Source of the DNA: Pyropia haitanensis
Lineage: Eukaryota; Rhodophyta; Bangiophyceae; Bangiales; Bangiaceae
Assembly (NCBI GenBank): GCA_008729055.1
Contig: SDUX01000002.1
Coordinates: 1,616,496-1,680,495, forward strand
Length of the DNA: 64,000 nt
Reading direction: 5' to 3'
Part shown: in pieces, positions 22,237 through 33,237 of the stretch
Layout of the letters: each line of letters opens with the position of its first letter
Numbering within the stretch: the stretch's first letter is position 1
Position numbers and translations under genes: made by a program
Notes under the pieces: generated by a model
Database searches by the model: none
What the model saw: only the letters and a program-made list of their open reading frames with translations
Told to the model about the DNA's origin: nothing

Positions 22237-25200
22237 ATGTGGCGCGCGCTGGTCGCGGCGTCCCGGCCCGCGGCGGGGGTGGCGGCGGCCGCGGCGGGTG
22301 GCGGCGGCGGCGGCGGCGCGGCGGCGGCGTCCGCCGCGGCCGCGGCCGCGTCGGCGGCGGCGGGCGGCGGCCGCTGGCTGGCGGCGGCCCCCCGTCGGGG
22401 CGGGGGCCCGGCCGGGCGGCTGCCGCCGCCCCGCCGTGGCCTCGCCGGCGGGGGGGGGGGGAGCGCGGCGCGCCGTCGCCGACCGGCGCGGGCGTCTGGC
22501 GGCGGCGCCAGCCGGCGGTGGCGGCGCCCGCGGCGGGCGTGCACGGCGGGCCGCGGCGGCCGCCGCGGCTGGCCACCCCGCCCGGCGGGCGCGCGCCGCC
22601 GCGGCGGCCGCTGTCGGTCGCGACGGGCGGCGCGGCCGGCGGCGGGGTGGGGGCCACGCCCGCCGCGGCGGGCGCCATCAAGCCCATCACCAAGCTCCTC
22701 GTTGCGAACCGCGGGGAGATTGCGATCCGCGTCTTCCGGGCGGCGACGGAGCTCGACATCCGCACGGTCGGCATCTGGGCGTGGGAGGATCGGCACTCGC
22801 TGCACCGGTACAAGAGTGACGAGTCGTACCTGGTCGGTGAGGGCCTCGGCCCGGTCGCGGCCTACCTGGACATCCCCTCCATCCTCGCCATTGCCCGGCG
22901 CGTCGGCGCCGACGCCATCCACCCGGGCTACGGGCTGCTGTCGGAGAATGCGGACTTTGCGCGCGCGTGCGCGGCGGCGGGCATCACGTTTGTCGGGCCG
23001 TCGCCCGAGGTGCTCGACATGTTTGGCACCAAGACGTCGGCGCGGGAGCTGGCCACCGCCCACGGGGTGCCCGTCATCCCGGGCACGCCCGGGCCGGTGG
23101 GGAGCCTCACCGAGGGCCTCGCCTTTGGGGAGGCCGTCGGCTACCCGCTGATGGTCAAGGCGATCAGCGGGGGCGGCGGCAAGGGCATGCGCGTCGTGCC
23201 GACGGCGGCGGACCTGGAGGGCGCCATGGCCCGCTGCCGCTCCGAGGGCAAGACCTCCTTTGGCAACGACCAGATCTACATGGAAAAGTTCCTGGAGCGG
23301 CCGCGGCACATTGAGGTGCAGGTGCTCGCCGACGCGGGCGGCGACGTGGTCACCCTCTTTGAGCGCAACTGCAGCATCCAGCGGCGGCACCAAAAGGTGG
23401 TCGAGGTGGCCCCCGCCGCGGAGCTGCCAATGGCCCTCCGGCAGCGCCTGTGGGACTACTCCAAGCTGCTCACCGCGGCGGTGGGCTACCGCAACGCGGG
23501 CACCGTCGAGTTCCTCGTCGACGCGCACAACGACCCGTACTTTATCGAGGTCAACCCGCGGCTGCAGGTCGAGCACACGGTGACGGAGGAGATCACGCAG
23601 GCGGACATTGTGCAGTCGCAGCTGCGGCTCGCCGAGGGCCGCTCCCTCGCCTCCCTCGGCCTGACGCAGGACGCGATCAAGTGCACGGGCGTGGCCATCC
23701 AGACGCGGGTCACGTCGGAGAACCCGCGGGCGGGCTTTGTGCCCGACTATGGGCGCATCGACACGTTCCGCGCGGGGTCGGGGGCGGGCATCCGCCTCGA
23801 CTCGGCGGCGGGCTTTTCGGGCGCCAAGATCACCCCGCACTATGACTCGCTGCTGATGAAGGTGACGGCGCACGCGGGCACGTACGAGGCGGCGGCGGTC
23901 AAGCTGCACCGGGCGCTCGGCGAGCTCCGCTGCCGTGGTCTGATGACCAACGTGCCGTTCCTGCGCAACGTCCTGCGGCACCCGGTCTTTCTTGCCGGCT
24001 CGGCGGCAACGGACTTTATCGACCTCCACCCAGAGCTGTTTCAGTTCCCGCCGCAGCGGGACCGGGGCAACAAGATCCTCCGCTACCTCGCCGAGGTCAA
24101 GGTCAATGGCCACCCGATGCCCGGCGCCGACCCGTCCCGCCCGCCGTCCACGGTGCGGCCGGTGATGCCCGTCGTCGACACGTCCGCCGCCTCCCCCCGT
24201 GGCTGGAAGGACGTGCTCAAGGAGGGCGGCCCGGCCGCGTTTGCCGCGGCCGTCCGCGCGCACCCGCGCACGCTCGTGGCGGACACGACCTTCCGGGATG
24301 CGCACCAGTCGCTGCTGGCCACCCGCGTGCGCACCAAGGACCTGGCGGCGATTGCGCCGGCGACGGCGCGCGCCCTCACCGGCGCGTACGCGGTCGAGTG
24401 CTGGCTGGGCGCCACCTTTGACACGTCCATGCGCTTCCTCCGCGAGTGCCCGTGGGAGCGCCTCCGCGTGCTGCGGTCGCTGATGCCCAACGTGCCGCTG
24501 CAGTGCCTGCTGCGGGGGGCCAACGCCGGCGGCTACGGCGCCTACCCGGACAACGTCGTGTACGCCGTGTGTGCCGAGGCGGCCAAGCAGGGGATGGACG
24601 TGTTCCGCGTGTTTGACGCCCTCAACTACACGCCCAACCTGCTGCTGGGCTGTGACGCCGCCGCCGAGGCGGGCGCCGTCGTGCAGGGCGAGTTTTGCTA
24701 CACTGGCGACGTGCTGTCGCCGCCGGCCGGCTCGCCCTACACCCTCGACTACTACCTGCGGCTGGCGCACACGCTCGTCAATGACGGGCGCGTGCACGTG
24801 CTGGGCATCAAGGACATGGCGGGGCTGCTCAAGCCCGCCGCGGCGACCGCGCTCGTCGGCGCCCTCCGCGCCGAGTTCCCCGACACCCCCATCCACGTGC
24901 ACACGCACGACACGGCGGGGACGGGGGTGGCGTCGATGCTGGCCGCCGCCGCCGCGGGCGCGGACGTGGTGCACGGCGCCATTGACGCCATGGCGGGGAC
25001 CACCTCCCAGCCGTCGCTCGGCGCGCTGGTCGCGTCCCTGGCCGACGCCGAGGCGGACGCGCCGGCTGCGCCGGCGGGCCACCCCGCCGACGTGGTCGCT
25101 AGCGACCTGACGCCCCTCCATGACTACTGGGCGGTCGTGCGCACGCACTACGCGCCGTTTGAGCAGGGCGCCGACTCGACCGCGCCCGACGTGTACCGCC

Positions 25201-26249
25201 ACGAGATCCCTGGCGGGCAGTACAGCAACCTCAAGGTGCAGTCTTCGTCGATGGGCCTGGCCAGCCAGTGGCTGGACGTCAAGGCGGCGTACGCGTTGGC
25301 CAACACCCTCCTCGGCTCGCCGGTCAAGGTGACGCCCACGAGCAAGGTGGTGGGCGACCTCGCGCAGTTCCTCATTGTCAACAAGATTGACAGCGCAGAG
25401 GTGTTTATGGAGCGGATTGCGAGCGCGGCGTCGCTGGACCTGCCCGGCTCGGTGGTGGACTTTTTGCAGGGCAAGCTCGGCCAGCCGGTGGGGGGCTTCC
25501 CCGAGCCCCTCCGCGAGATGGTCCTGGATCGCGCCCGCCGGATGCCCATCACGGACCGGCCCGGCGCGGAGCTGGCGCCGCTCGACTTGGTCGCCCTCAA
25601 GCAGGAGCTGGCCGACAAGCACGGCGATACGCTGTCCCGCAACGGGATGGAGCTCCACGACCACGACGTGCTGTCGGCGGCGCTCTACCCCGCCGTCTTT
25701 GACGACTGGATGGCGTTCCGCTCCACGTACAGCGACGCCGTCACGCACCTGCCGACGGACGTGTTCCTCCACCCGATGGCGACGGGCCAAGAGTTTTCCT
25801 TCATGATTGAGGACGGCAAGCTCCTCGTCGTGCGGCTGCTGTCCGTCTCGGAGCTCCTCGACGCGGACGGCATGCGCGACGTGTACTTTGAGCTCAACGG
25901 CGTCGCGCGGCTGGTCCGCGTCGTCGACCGCGCGGCGGCGGCGGCGGGCATGGCGGCCGGGCGGATTGCAAAGAAGGCGTCGCTGGGCGTGGCCGGCCAC
26001 GTTGGCGCCTCCATGCCCGGCACCGTCGCGGACGTCAAGGTGGTGGTGGGCGCGACGGTCGCGCGGGGGGACCCGCTCGTCGTGCTGTCGGCCATGAAGA
26101 TGGAGACGCTCGTGTCGGCGCCGGTGGGGGGGGTCGTCGCCGCCGTGCACGTGGGGGTGGGCACCCTCGTCGCGAGCGAGGACCTGCTCGTCGAGATTGA
26201 GCCGCCCAAGGCGCGGGGGGGGGGGGCCGCCAAGGCGGCGGGCGCCTGA
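22237..26249 (+). CDS. PC: Pyruvate carboxylase, mitochondrial, single chain
   Basis: This biotin enzyme carboxylates pyruvate to oxaloacetate, an anaplerotic step. The mature region starts near 22677 (AIKPITKLLVANRGEIAIRVF) and is open for 1190 codons, the full family length. The biotin carboxylase domain shows GGGGKGMR, ERNCSIQRRHQKVVE and EVNPRLQVEHTVTEEI. The carboxyltransferase domain (from about 24270) shows DTTFRDAHQS, IKDMAGLLKP and HVHTHD (near 24893), the metal and substrate ligands. The C-terminal biotinyl domain has AMKMET with the biotin lysine at 26097-26099. The ATG at 22237 opens a good mitochondrial presequence (MWRALVAASRPAAG.., Ala/Arg-rich) but in frame 1, while the enzyme is in frame 3. 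The switch lies in a G12 tract at 22450-22461, and one extra base would join them. A start inside frame 3 is possible but gives a poorer leader. Confidence 0.95.
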
Positions 26250-26825
26250 GGGGGGGGCCGCACCGCCGCCGCGGCAGCGGTGCCATGCGTGGGCGGTGCT
26301 GGGCACGCCGGGCAGGGCCCCGGCCCTCTTTTTTTCTTCCACTTCTCATTGCGTGGCGACGTAGTTTTTTCTTCCCGTGCGCGCGCGCGTGCCGCCGTGG
26401 CCGGCGCACCCCCCCCCCCGCCCTGTTATCTCTTTTTTTTTTTTGCCCTGCCTGGGTTTTTCCTTCTCGCCCCGCCCCGCCCGCCCAGAGCACCGCCCGC
26501 CGCCGCGCGCGCGCCGCCGCCCCGGCGGCGGCGCGTGCGGCCCGCCGCCGCGCGCCCGCCCCGCCGCCGCGCCACACCGCCCGCCCAGCGCGCACGACGC
26601 CGCCGGCGCCGTCGGCGCGCCGCCGCCGCCGTCGGCGCGCCGCCGCGCCGCTGGTGCGGATGGCGCGGCGCACGGGCCGTCTGCCAGCGCCCCCCCATAC
26701 GTTGGCGCGGCGCCCGCCACGCCGCGGCGGTGCGGTTGGCGCCCGGCCGCCCCCCCCCCCCCCCCCCTCCTCCCCCCGCCGCCGTCCCCCGCCGCGGCCC
26801 CGCACGCGACGCGCGGGGTGTGCGC
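26250..26825. other. Convergent 3' region, pyruvate carboxylase / LOG-family gene
   Basis: The stretch lies between convergent stops and contains several T runs on the plus strand (about 26328-26465). It probably contains both 3' UTRs. There is no canonical AATAAA and no supported coding sequence. Confidence 0.5.
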
Positions 26826-28760
26826 TCACGGCGGCGGCGCCGCGCCGTTGGCCGTTGCCGCCGCCGTCGCCGCCGTCCAGTCGGCGTGGACGGGAGCGGG
26901 CGGCGGCGCCACCGCAACGGGCGCCGCCGCCGCCGCGGCGTCGGGTGCCGCGCCGGTGGGCGCGGCCGCCGCGGCGGGGGGCGCCGCAAAGTCCGCCCGG
27001 TACATGCGGGACTTGTCCACCGGCACGGGCGTGTGGGTGCGGATGTACGCGATGGCCTCCTACGTCACGGAGAGTGGGGGGCGACGGGTACAGAGAGATG
27101 CGGACGGTACAAAGTGGGGAACGGGGCGACAGGGGGGGGGGGGGGGGGGGGGGGGGGGTGCGGGGGAGGTGTGAGAGGGGGGGGGCAGGTGGGAGAGGGG
27201 GGCGTGAGAGGGGGGGGGGGGGGTGGGAGGGGGAAAGGCGCAAGCAGCCACGACAACAGCAAGTGGAAGCGACGATGCGGAACGACGCCGCGTCAGCGCC
27301 ACCGCCGAGCGCAGCAGCACGCCCGCACCGCAAGTGCGTTCACGGCGGACACGGTCAGCGGTCAGGGGCGGCGGTTCAACCGTTCCGCGGTCGCCACGGC
27401 CCGCGGACGGCGCGCGCCGCGTGCGCGCCCGCCGCAGCGCGCGGCAGCGCCGCCGCGGCGAGCACCGCCGGCGGGCGCCGCCGCCGCCAACAGTGGCGGG
27501 CAGCCCCGCGGCCGCCCGCGCCGCCGCTGTGCACCCACGCCGCCGCCGCCGCCGCCCCACACCGCCGCGGGTGGGCCGGCCCGGACGGCGCCCCTCCACG
27601 CGCGTCGGGGGCGGGCCGACGGCGCGTCCTCTCCACTCCCGCTCGCCGTCCCCCCCGTCCGCTCCTCCCCCCCCCCCTCATCCTCTCGCCCCCCCCCCGC
27701 CCTTCCCCCCCCCCCCCCCCTCAGCCACCCTACCTCGGCCGTGTCCACCACCCCAAACGCGTTGACCCCCCCCCCCCCCCCCCCGCCACAAACCCCCCCG
27801 CCACCCCCAGCCGCACCCACTCGACCAGCGGCCGCCAGTACGCGGCCCCCACCAGCACGATCGGCCGGTCATGGAAGCCCAGCTGCCGCCACGAGAGCAC
27901 CTCGGCCAGCTCCTCGAGCGTGCCCAGCCCGCCCGGCAGCGCCACAAACGCCGCGGCGGGGGCGTACAGCCCCGCCTTGCGGGCGGCCATGTCCGCAACG
28001 ACCGAGACGGACCCGAGGGCGGCGTGCATGTTGGACGCCGTGAACACGTCCAGGATGACCGCGTTGACGGTGCCGCCGCGGGCGACGCCGCCGGCGGTGG
28101 CGGCGCCCATGAGGCCGGTCGAGCCGCCCCCGTTGAGCTGCACCCACCCGGCGGCGGCGATGGCCTGTGCATGGGGGGGGGGGGGGCGGGAAGAGGGTGA
28201 CGGGGACAGCAAGGGGCGTGGGGGGGGGGGGGGGGGGTCCAACGAAAAAAAGGGCCCGGACAGCATGGGTGGGGGAACCAAGCCAACACGCAAGGCGAAC
28301 AAGGGCGGGTCCACGTCAGCAGCCACGCTGTGCCGTCGCGCGACGGCCGCGGCGGCCGCGCGCCGCCACGCAGCCGACCCCGCCACGCCGCCCACCGCGG
28401 CGTACAGGAAACCAGGAGCACCCACGCAGCGAGGAAAACGAAACAGAAAAAAAAACAAAAAAAAAAACGCGTCGGGCACCAAACAAACCGAGTGGGACCA
28501 CCCCCCCCCCCCCCCCCCCCCCCCGCCGGGACCGACCGTACCTCGCCCACCGAGTACGCCAGCCGCTTGTACGCGTCGGCGACGGCCGACGACGACGACG
28601 CGTAGACGGTCACGACCTTGGCGCCAGCGACCGCCGCCGCCGCCGCCGGTGCGGCCGCCGCCGTCGGGACGGGCGCCGCCGCGGCGGCGGCGGGCGCCGC
28701 GGCGGCGGCGGCGGCGCCAGCCGGCGGCGGCGGCGGCGGCCCGTCGGGGGGGCCCGCCAT
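26826..28760 (-). CDS. LOG-family cytokinin riboside 5'-monophosphate phosphoribohydrolase-like, three exons
   Basis: Proteins of this Rossmann-fold family release the free base from a nucleotide 5'-monophosphate. Exon 1 is 28760-28542 (MAGPPDG.., Ala/Pro leader, then VVTVYASSSSAVADAYKRLAYSVGE). Its donor reads GAG|GTACGG. Exon 2 is 28164-27734, after a CACAG acceptor. It holds NGGGSTGLMG, AARKAGLY and LPGGLGTLEELAEVL, the LOG-type RK and PGGxGTxxE catalytic signatures, and ends VVDTAE|GTAGGG. Exon 3 is 27059-26826 (EAIAYIRTHTPVPVDKSRM.., then an Ala/Pro tail). Splice phases join cleanly. Within exon 2, GGFV and VNAFG are separated by a C19 tract (27766-27784) and lie in different frames, and the three exons total 2 modulo 3. 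One missing base there explains it. Function as a LOG is inferred from motifs. Bacterial-like members may act on other nucleotides. Confidence 0.82.
28501..28524. repeat. C24 homopolymer inside LOG-family intron 1
   Basis: This run of 24 C (G24 on the coding strand) lies 17 nt inside the donor of intron 1. Length calls in such runs are unreliable, but here it would not affect the protein. Confidence 0.9.
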
Positions 28761-29469
28761 GAGGTGGTGAGGTCGGGAGGCGGCGCTACCAAAAAAAGAC
28801 AAGGGCGGAAGCGCACGCCGTCGGGGAAGGCGCCACCCGAACAGTAGCGGCAGCCGCCAGACGCGTCCTCGTGCGCGCGGGGAAAAGCGAATACGAGGGC
28901 GCCACTGCTACTAATACAGTCGTAGTACAACCGCGAACCCCTGCCGCCTGTCGACTCGCTTGTACCGGGAGGGTGCCCCGCGCGAACAGATTGATTGGAT
29001 CGCACGCGCTTGTACCGTATTCGACAGAGACACGTGGCTCAATCTCCCAGACGAGGGCCGCTAGAACAGTACATACGGCCAATCCCCAAGACGACAGTAA
29101 ATCCTTGACTGTGTAGAGCTCCTGCAGCGCGATCCAGTGCGGAAACGCGAGTGGTGCATCGTCAACAACTTTGTTTTCCCCATCGAATGCTGCAAACCGC
29201 GTCGGCTTCGATGGCGCATCAGCGTTGGGTCTCGGGCTAGAGTCGATACGGCGTTTCGATGCGCCATCCGCCGACGGGGCTTCGATAGGCGCCAAGTCGC
29301 GAGACCGAGAACTACAGCACACGTGACCGTGGGATTTCCGAGTCTCGTGTGCGCCTGCGTTGCAGTAGAATCGTATCGGCTGCCCATCTCCTCCGCATCG
29401 CTCTATAAGGTGCCGATGCGAGTGGCGGGCGACACTGCGCTCCGCCCTGCTCGCTGTTTTTCGTCAGCG
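28761..29469. other. Upstream region of the LOG-family gene; lower GC, one unassigned ORF
   Basis: Sequence of more balanced composition probably includes the LOG-family promoter. A minus-strand frame (29322-28786, 178 aa) contains a plausible hydrophobic stretch (SSWGLAVCTVLAALVW) but no recognisable domain, and it overlaps the presumed 5' UTR. I do not call it a gene. An inverted repeat at 29201-29276 is described separately. Confidence 0.35.
29201..29276. repeat. Imperfect inverted repeat, 11-bp perfect core
   Basis: The arms centre on GATGGCGCATC (29210-29220) and its exact reverse complement (29258-29268). They extend outward through a CGTCGGC match with a small offset. The loop is 37 nt. 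No coding sequence overlaps with confidence. Confidence 0.6.
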
Positions 29470-30860
29470 CACCACCCAGGACGCGACGGGGCACCCTCCC
29501 AATGTGCCCGCCACGTCCGTCGCCACCACCACGTCGCCGCCACCACTACGCTGCCCCCACCAGCCCACCACCACCACCACCCCGCCAGCCACCACCCCGC
29601 CAGCCACCGCCCCACCACCACCGCCCCGCCAGCCACCACCCCGCCATCCTCAACGCCGGCCACGCACACGGCCGGGGAGCACCTCAGCTATCCCGCCACC
29701 ACAAGCCTGCCGCCGACACAACCCCCGCCGCCCCCGCCGCTGACTTGTACATGCCGCCGCCCTTGCCGCTGCTGCCGCCGCCGCCGCCGCCGTCTTGTTC
29801 TTGTCGCCGCCCGCTGCCGTCGTCGCCTCCGCCACCGCCGCCCTTGCCGCCGCCGCCGCCGCCGCCGCCGCCGTCTTGCACTTGCCGCAGCCGCCACCAA
29901 CGCCGCCGCCGTCGGTCTTGCCGCCGCCGCCAACGCCGTCGACCTTGCCGCCGCCGCCGCCACCGCCGCCGCCACCATCACGCCCCTCCCCTCAGCTGCC
30001 CCTTCGCTCTCGCCCTCCACCGCCGCCCTATCCCCCTCCCCTCAGCTCCCCATACCCCTCGCGCCCACACCCAAAAAACAATAAAACAACAGCTAAAAAA
30101 AAAAGAAAAAGGCAGTAGCACAAGTGGCAGCTGCGAGAGAAGCGATGGCCGAGTCAGGAATGGCACCAGCTGGCGGTGACGGCAGAGGCGGCGGCGTGTC
30201 GGCGTGCCCCCCCCCCCCCCCAACCCTCACCACCCAAGAAGCGACGGGGCACCGTCCCAAAGTGCCCCACCACGTCCGCCGCCACCACTACGTCGCCACC
30301 ACTACGTCGCCGCCCCCACCACCCCACCACCACCACCGCCCGACCACCACCACCCCGCGAGCGACCACCCCACCACCACAACCCCGTGACCTCCACCCCG
30401 CCATCCTCAACGCCGGCCACGCACACGGCCGAGGAGCCCCCCAGCTACCCCGCCACGTCCGTGACCGTCGCCAACACCGCCCGCCAACGTCGCCACCACC
30501 ACCACGCCGTCGGCAACACACCACCATCACACAAAAAACAACCACCAAAAAACCACCACCTAAACACCACCACCCAAGCACAGCCACGTCCCCATCCCAC
30601 GACAACCGAAACCTCCACCCGTCGCCTACCACAGCCGCCACCCCGCTCCCACCCTCCCAGAACGCGACAGGGCATCCCCCCGAAGTGCCCCGCCACGTCT
30701 GTTGCCGCCCCCACCCCACCGCCACCACCCCACCGTCACCACACGCCGCCACCACCAGCCCACCACCGCCACGCCACCACCACCCCGCCCACCAGCACAC
30801 CACCCCTCAATCACCCTGCCGCCACACCAGCCCCCCCCAACAAACTTACAACGCCAGCAA
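29470..30860. repeat. Diverged CA-rich tandem repeats with strong strand asymmetry
   Basis: The plus strand is almost entirely C and A (CCACC, ACCACC words) with few G or T. Longer units recur. A segment near 29470-29540 recurs near 30229-30298 and, weaker, near 30650-30720. A segment containing CGCCGGCCACGCACACGGCC near 29655 recurs near 30410. The sequence is open in several frames because stops are rare, but the products are low-complexity. I read it as a decayed minisatellite, not a gene. Confidence 0.6.
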
Positions 30861-30909
30861 TGGGGGCAGGCGAAGCACCCCCGCGGCTGCCCCACCCGCC
30901 CCGCCCTTG

Positions 30910-31593
30910 TCAGCGCCGCCGCCGTCGTCGCCGCCACCAACGCCGCCGCCGTCGTGCCGCTGCCGCCCTTGCCGCCGCCGCCGTCGCCGCTGCCGCCGCC
31001 GCGGCCGGCCGCGGCGGCCCGCGGGCGGCGGCGCCTCGGCGGCCGCCGCGGCTGACCGCCGCGGAGCCGCCGCCACGCGCAGCGGCGACCAAATCGACCG
31101 CCGCGGCGGCCGTGCCCGCAAGTGACGGTAGCGGCGGCCGCGGCAACGACAGCGGCGGCAGCGGCGGCAGCGGCAGCCGCGACGGCACGGCGGCGGGGAC
31201 GCCGCCGCCGCGGCGGCGCCCTCCCTGACGCGGCCCGCGTCGCGTTCTCCACCACCCCCGCCCAGCGCGCGACGCGGCGGCGCCGACGCCCGAAGCGAGC
31301 AGCAGCGCCTTTAGCGCCTCGTGCACGCCCAGCTGCACCGCCCGCGTCGGCAGGTGCCCGCGAGCAGCCAGCAACAAGCTCCCCACCGCGTCACCGATGC
31401 ACGCGGCGAGCACCAGACGCCGGCACCGTGACAGGTCCCGCGCCCTCTCCGCGAGAACCTTCTCAGCCACCGCGTGCAAGCCCTGCGTGCGCGCCCCGGA
31501 CGGCTGCGCGCCGACCAACGTCCTCGCCAGCCCCGCGTCAAATCTGCGCGCGGTTATCCGTGGCCATGTGGCCAAGATGTAGCCCATGCCCAT
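30910..31593 (-). CDS. Hypothetical protein, weakly supported
   Basis: The frame starts MGMGYILATWPRITARRFD and runs 227 aa. The first 130 residues are non-repetitive with mixed composition, unlike most spurious frames here. They include CRRLVLAACIGDAVGSLLLAARG, in which GDAVG slightly resembles the N-terminal motif of ADP-ribosylglycohydrolases. The last 90 residues are Ala/Arg/Pro low complexity and run into the CA-rich repeat, so the true 3' end is probably different. A further frame (31862-31554) overlaps the start and could be an upstream exon. Not assigned. Confidence 0.3.
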   Translation of the reverse strand: MGMGYILATWPRITARRFDAGLARTLVGAQPSGARTQGLHAVAEKVLAERARDLSRCRRLVLAACIGDAVGSLLLAARGHLPTRAVQLGVHEALKALLLASGVGAAASRAGRGWWRTRRGPRQGGRRRGGGVPAAVPSRLPLPPLPPLSLPRPPLPSLAGTAAAAVDLVAAARGGGSAAVSRGGRRGAAARGPPRPAAAAAAATAAAARAAAARRRRRWWRRRRRRR

Positions 31594-32211
31594 TTGTACT
31601 TTTGCTGGTGACTTATGAGTCCGTCGACTGAATGTTTGAGAGACCTTAGAATCTGATCATCAAGTGCTAATAAAAACGTATTGATGTCCAGCAAGTCCAA
31701 CTCGGGGACAGGCGTGTGAGGCTGTGCTGTGGTTCGCTCGACCTTGACCCCGCGCCACCGCGTGCGAACACGGGTCAACCGCACGAAGACTGGCGGTAGT
31801 ACTAGGCCTAGCCGCTGCTGATTTGAGTCCTTAGGTGCCGCCAGAGCATCTGCGCTTCTCAAACAGAACTTTCCTGGTCGTCGTCAAGCGTCGTCTTCCT
31901 CACTCGCCAAAACCATGTCCACCATCTCGTCAATGGCCTGGGAGTCGTCCTCAGCCGCCAGCCAGCACCGGGCAACCTGCTCTTTCTGCTCCCGCCCGAC
32001 TCACTCGACATGGCCAGACGTGATGGCTTCACTACCAGACCAGCAGGCGGCTCGGCCGAGACGACTGAACGGCGGGCACACGTCATTGCTCATCACTCTT
32101 TGTAATTGACACGATTATCAGCGTCGTACGGTTCTAAGTGCGCAACCAGGAATTTAGCTGTCAGCCGGGCATGGAGACAGTACGCTGTAGAGGAGTTGAT
32201 CTCGGGATATC

Positions 32212-32248
32212 TGGCTTGGTTATGTGTGGTCCGCACATAACCAAGCCA
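32212..32248. repeat. 15-bp perfect inverted repeat (hairpin)
   Basis: The arms are 32212-32226 and 32234-32248, beginning TGGCTTGGTTATGTG, with a 7-nt loop in which two more pairs can form. The stem is so complete that both strands translate to the same peptide core, VMCGPHITKP. Confidence 0.85.
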
Positions 32249-32490
32249 CACTTAACCGGATACAGACTGTACCTGTTGCCCGCCGCGGCGAGCGCCTGGT
32301 GCGCGGGGCTCCGAGGTCGACGAAACAGAGGCCAAGTCCCACGCGAGCCAGCAGGCACGGATAGGGTCGGTTCAGTGTCGGCCGAGTCGCGTGATCCGCT
32401 CGGCTGGCCAATCAATGCGCTTCCGCACTGTCGCTCTCGAGATAACTAAACGCCTGCCTGTAAAGGACCTCATCGACGGCGCGAGGTTAC

Positions 32491-32560
32491 AGCCCATCCC
32501 AGGATGGGCTCGATACGCAAACCGTCGCGTATCGGACGGCGCGTCGAAACCCCGTTTCGA
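32491..32560. repeat. Three consecutive perfect inverted repeats
   Basis: Stem 1: AGCCCATCC / GGATGGGCT (32491-32499, 32502-32510; 2-nt loop). Stem 2: CGATACGC / GCGTATCG (32511-32518, 32527-32534). Stem 3: TCGAAAC / GTTTCGA (32544-32550, 32554-32560; loop CCC). They lie nearly end to end about 1.1 kb upstream of the AhpD-like start. Confidence 0.8.
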
Positions 32561-32942
32561 TGGTTGACACTGCATCAAAAAAGTCGATACGGGTGTCGAT
32601 GCGCAAAACGAAAGAGCTGACGATGCGCGACCCGCTTTGGGATGACGTTCCTGTACCGTGTCGACGACGCGGCGCGCGGCCGGCCCATGCCGCCCGAGGC
32701 GCGGCGGGCGCGGTGGTGGCGTCGCCAGATGACCAGGCGGCCGAGTGGCGGGCGGCCGACGCGGCGGCGCGGGAGGCCGCCGCGGCGGCCGTGACGGCGG
32801 CGCGCGTCGCGGCGGTCGACGCCGGGCGCCGCCGCGGGCGGGCACCGCGCCGACCCCGCGCGGCCCCGCGCCGCGCACGCGCGGCCGCCGCCGCGGCCGC
32901 CGGCCGCCCGCGGCCGCCGCGGCGCGCCGCCGTCGCCCGCGC

Positions 32943-32974
<32 letters not shown>

Positions 32975-33126
32975 TCATGAGCGGCCCCCGCGCGCCGCCG
33001 CCGCCCGCCGTGGACGCGCGTCCCCCCTCCGCCCTCCCCCCTCCCCCCCCCTGCCCCGCGGCGGGCCCCGCCCGGCGCGCGGCGGCCGCCCGCGCGGCGG
33101 CGCGGCGGGCGCCCCCCTCTCATGAG

Positions 33127-33203
33127 CGCCGCCGCCGCCGCCGCCGCCGTCGCCGCCGCCGCCGCCGTCGCCGCCGCCGCCGCCGTCGCCGCCGCCGCCG
33201 CCG

Positions 33204-33237
<34 letters not shown>
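33127..33237. repeat. GCC/GTC compound triplet repeat, 18-bp period
   Basis: Units of several GCC triplets capped by one GTC repeat about five times, with an 18-nt higher-order period. The tract is open in all plus frames. There is no sign that it is translated, since it lies about 420 nt upstream of the start chosen for the next gene. Confidence 0.8.

Noticed and set aside
19578..26342. A minus-strand frame open for more than 2,200 codons
   Set aside because: It is the antisense of pyruvate carboxylase plus G/C-rich flanks. The translation is Arg/His/Pro low complexity with no domain; long empty frames are expected where stop codons are rare.
28786..29322. A 178-codon minus-strand ORF upstream of the LOG-family gene
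   Set aside because: Only one hydrophobic patch is of interest; it overlaps the likely promoter and 5' UTR, and codon bias is unlike the confirmed genes.
29500..30860. CA-rich repeats as a possible CRISPR array or a His/Pro-rich gene
   Set aside because: There are no uniform repeats with spacers, the units are long and diverged, and the frames lack any domain or normal composition.
31554..31862. A 102-codon minus-strand ORF as an upstream exon of the hypothetical protein
   Set aside because: Frame and overlap do not allow simple joining, and no GT..AG pair that links them could be defended.
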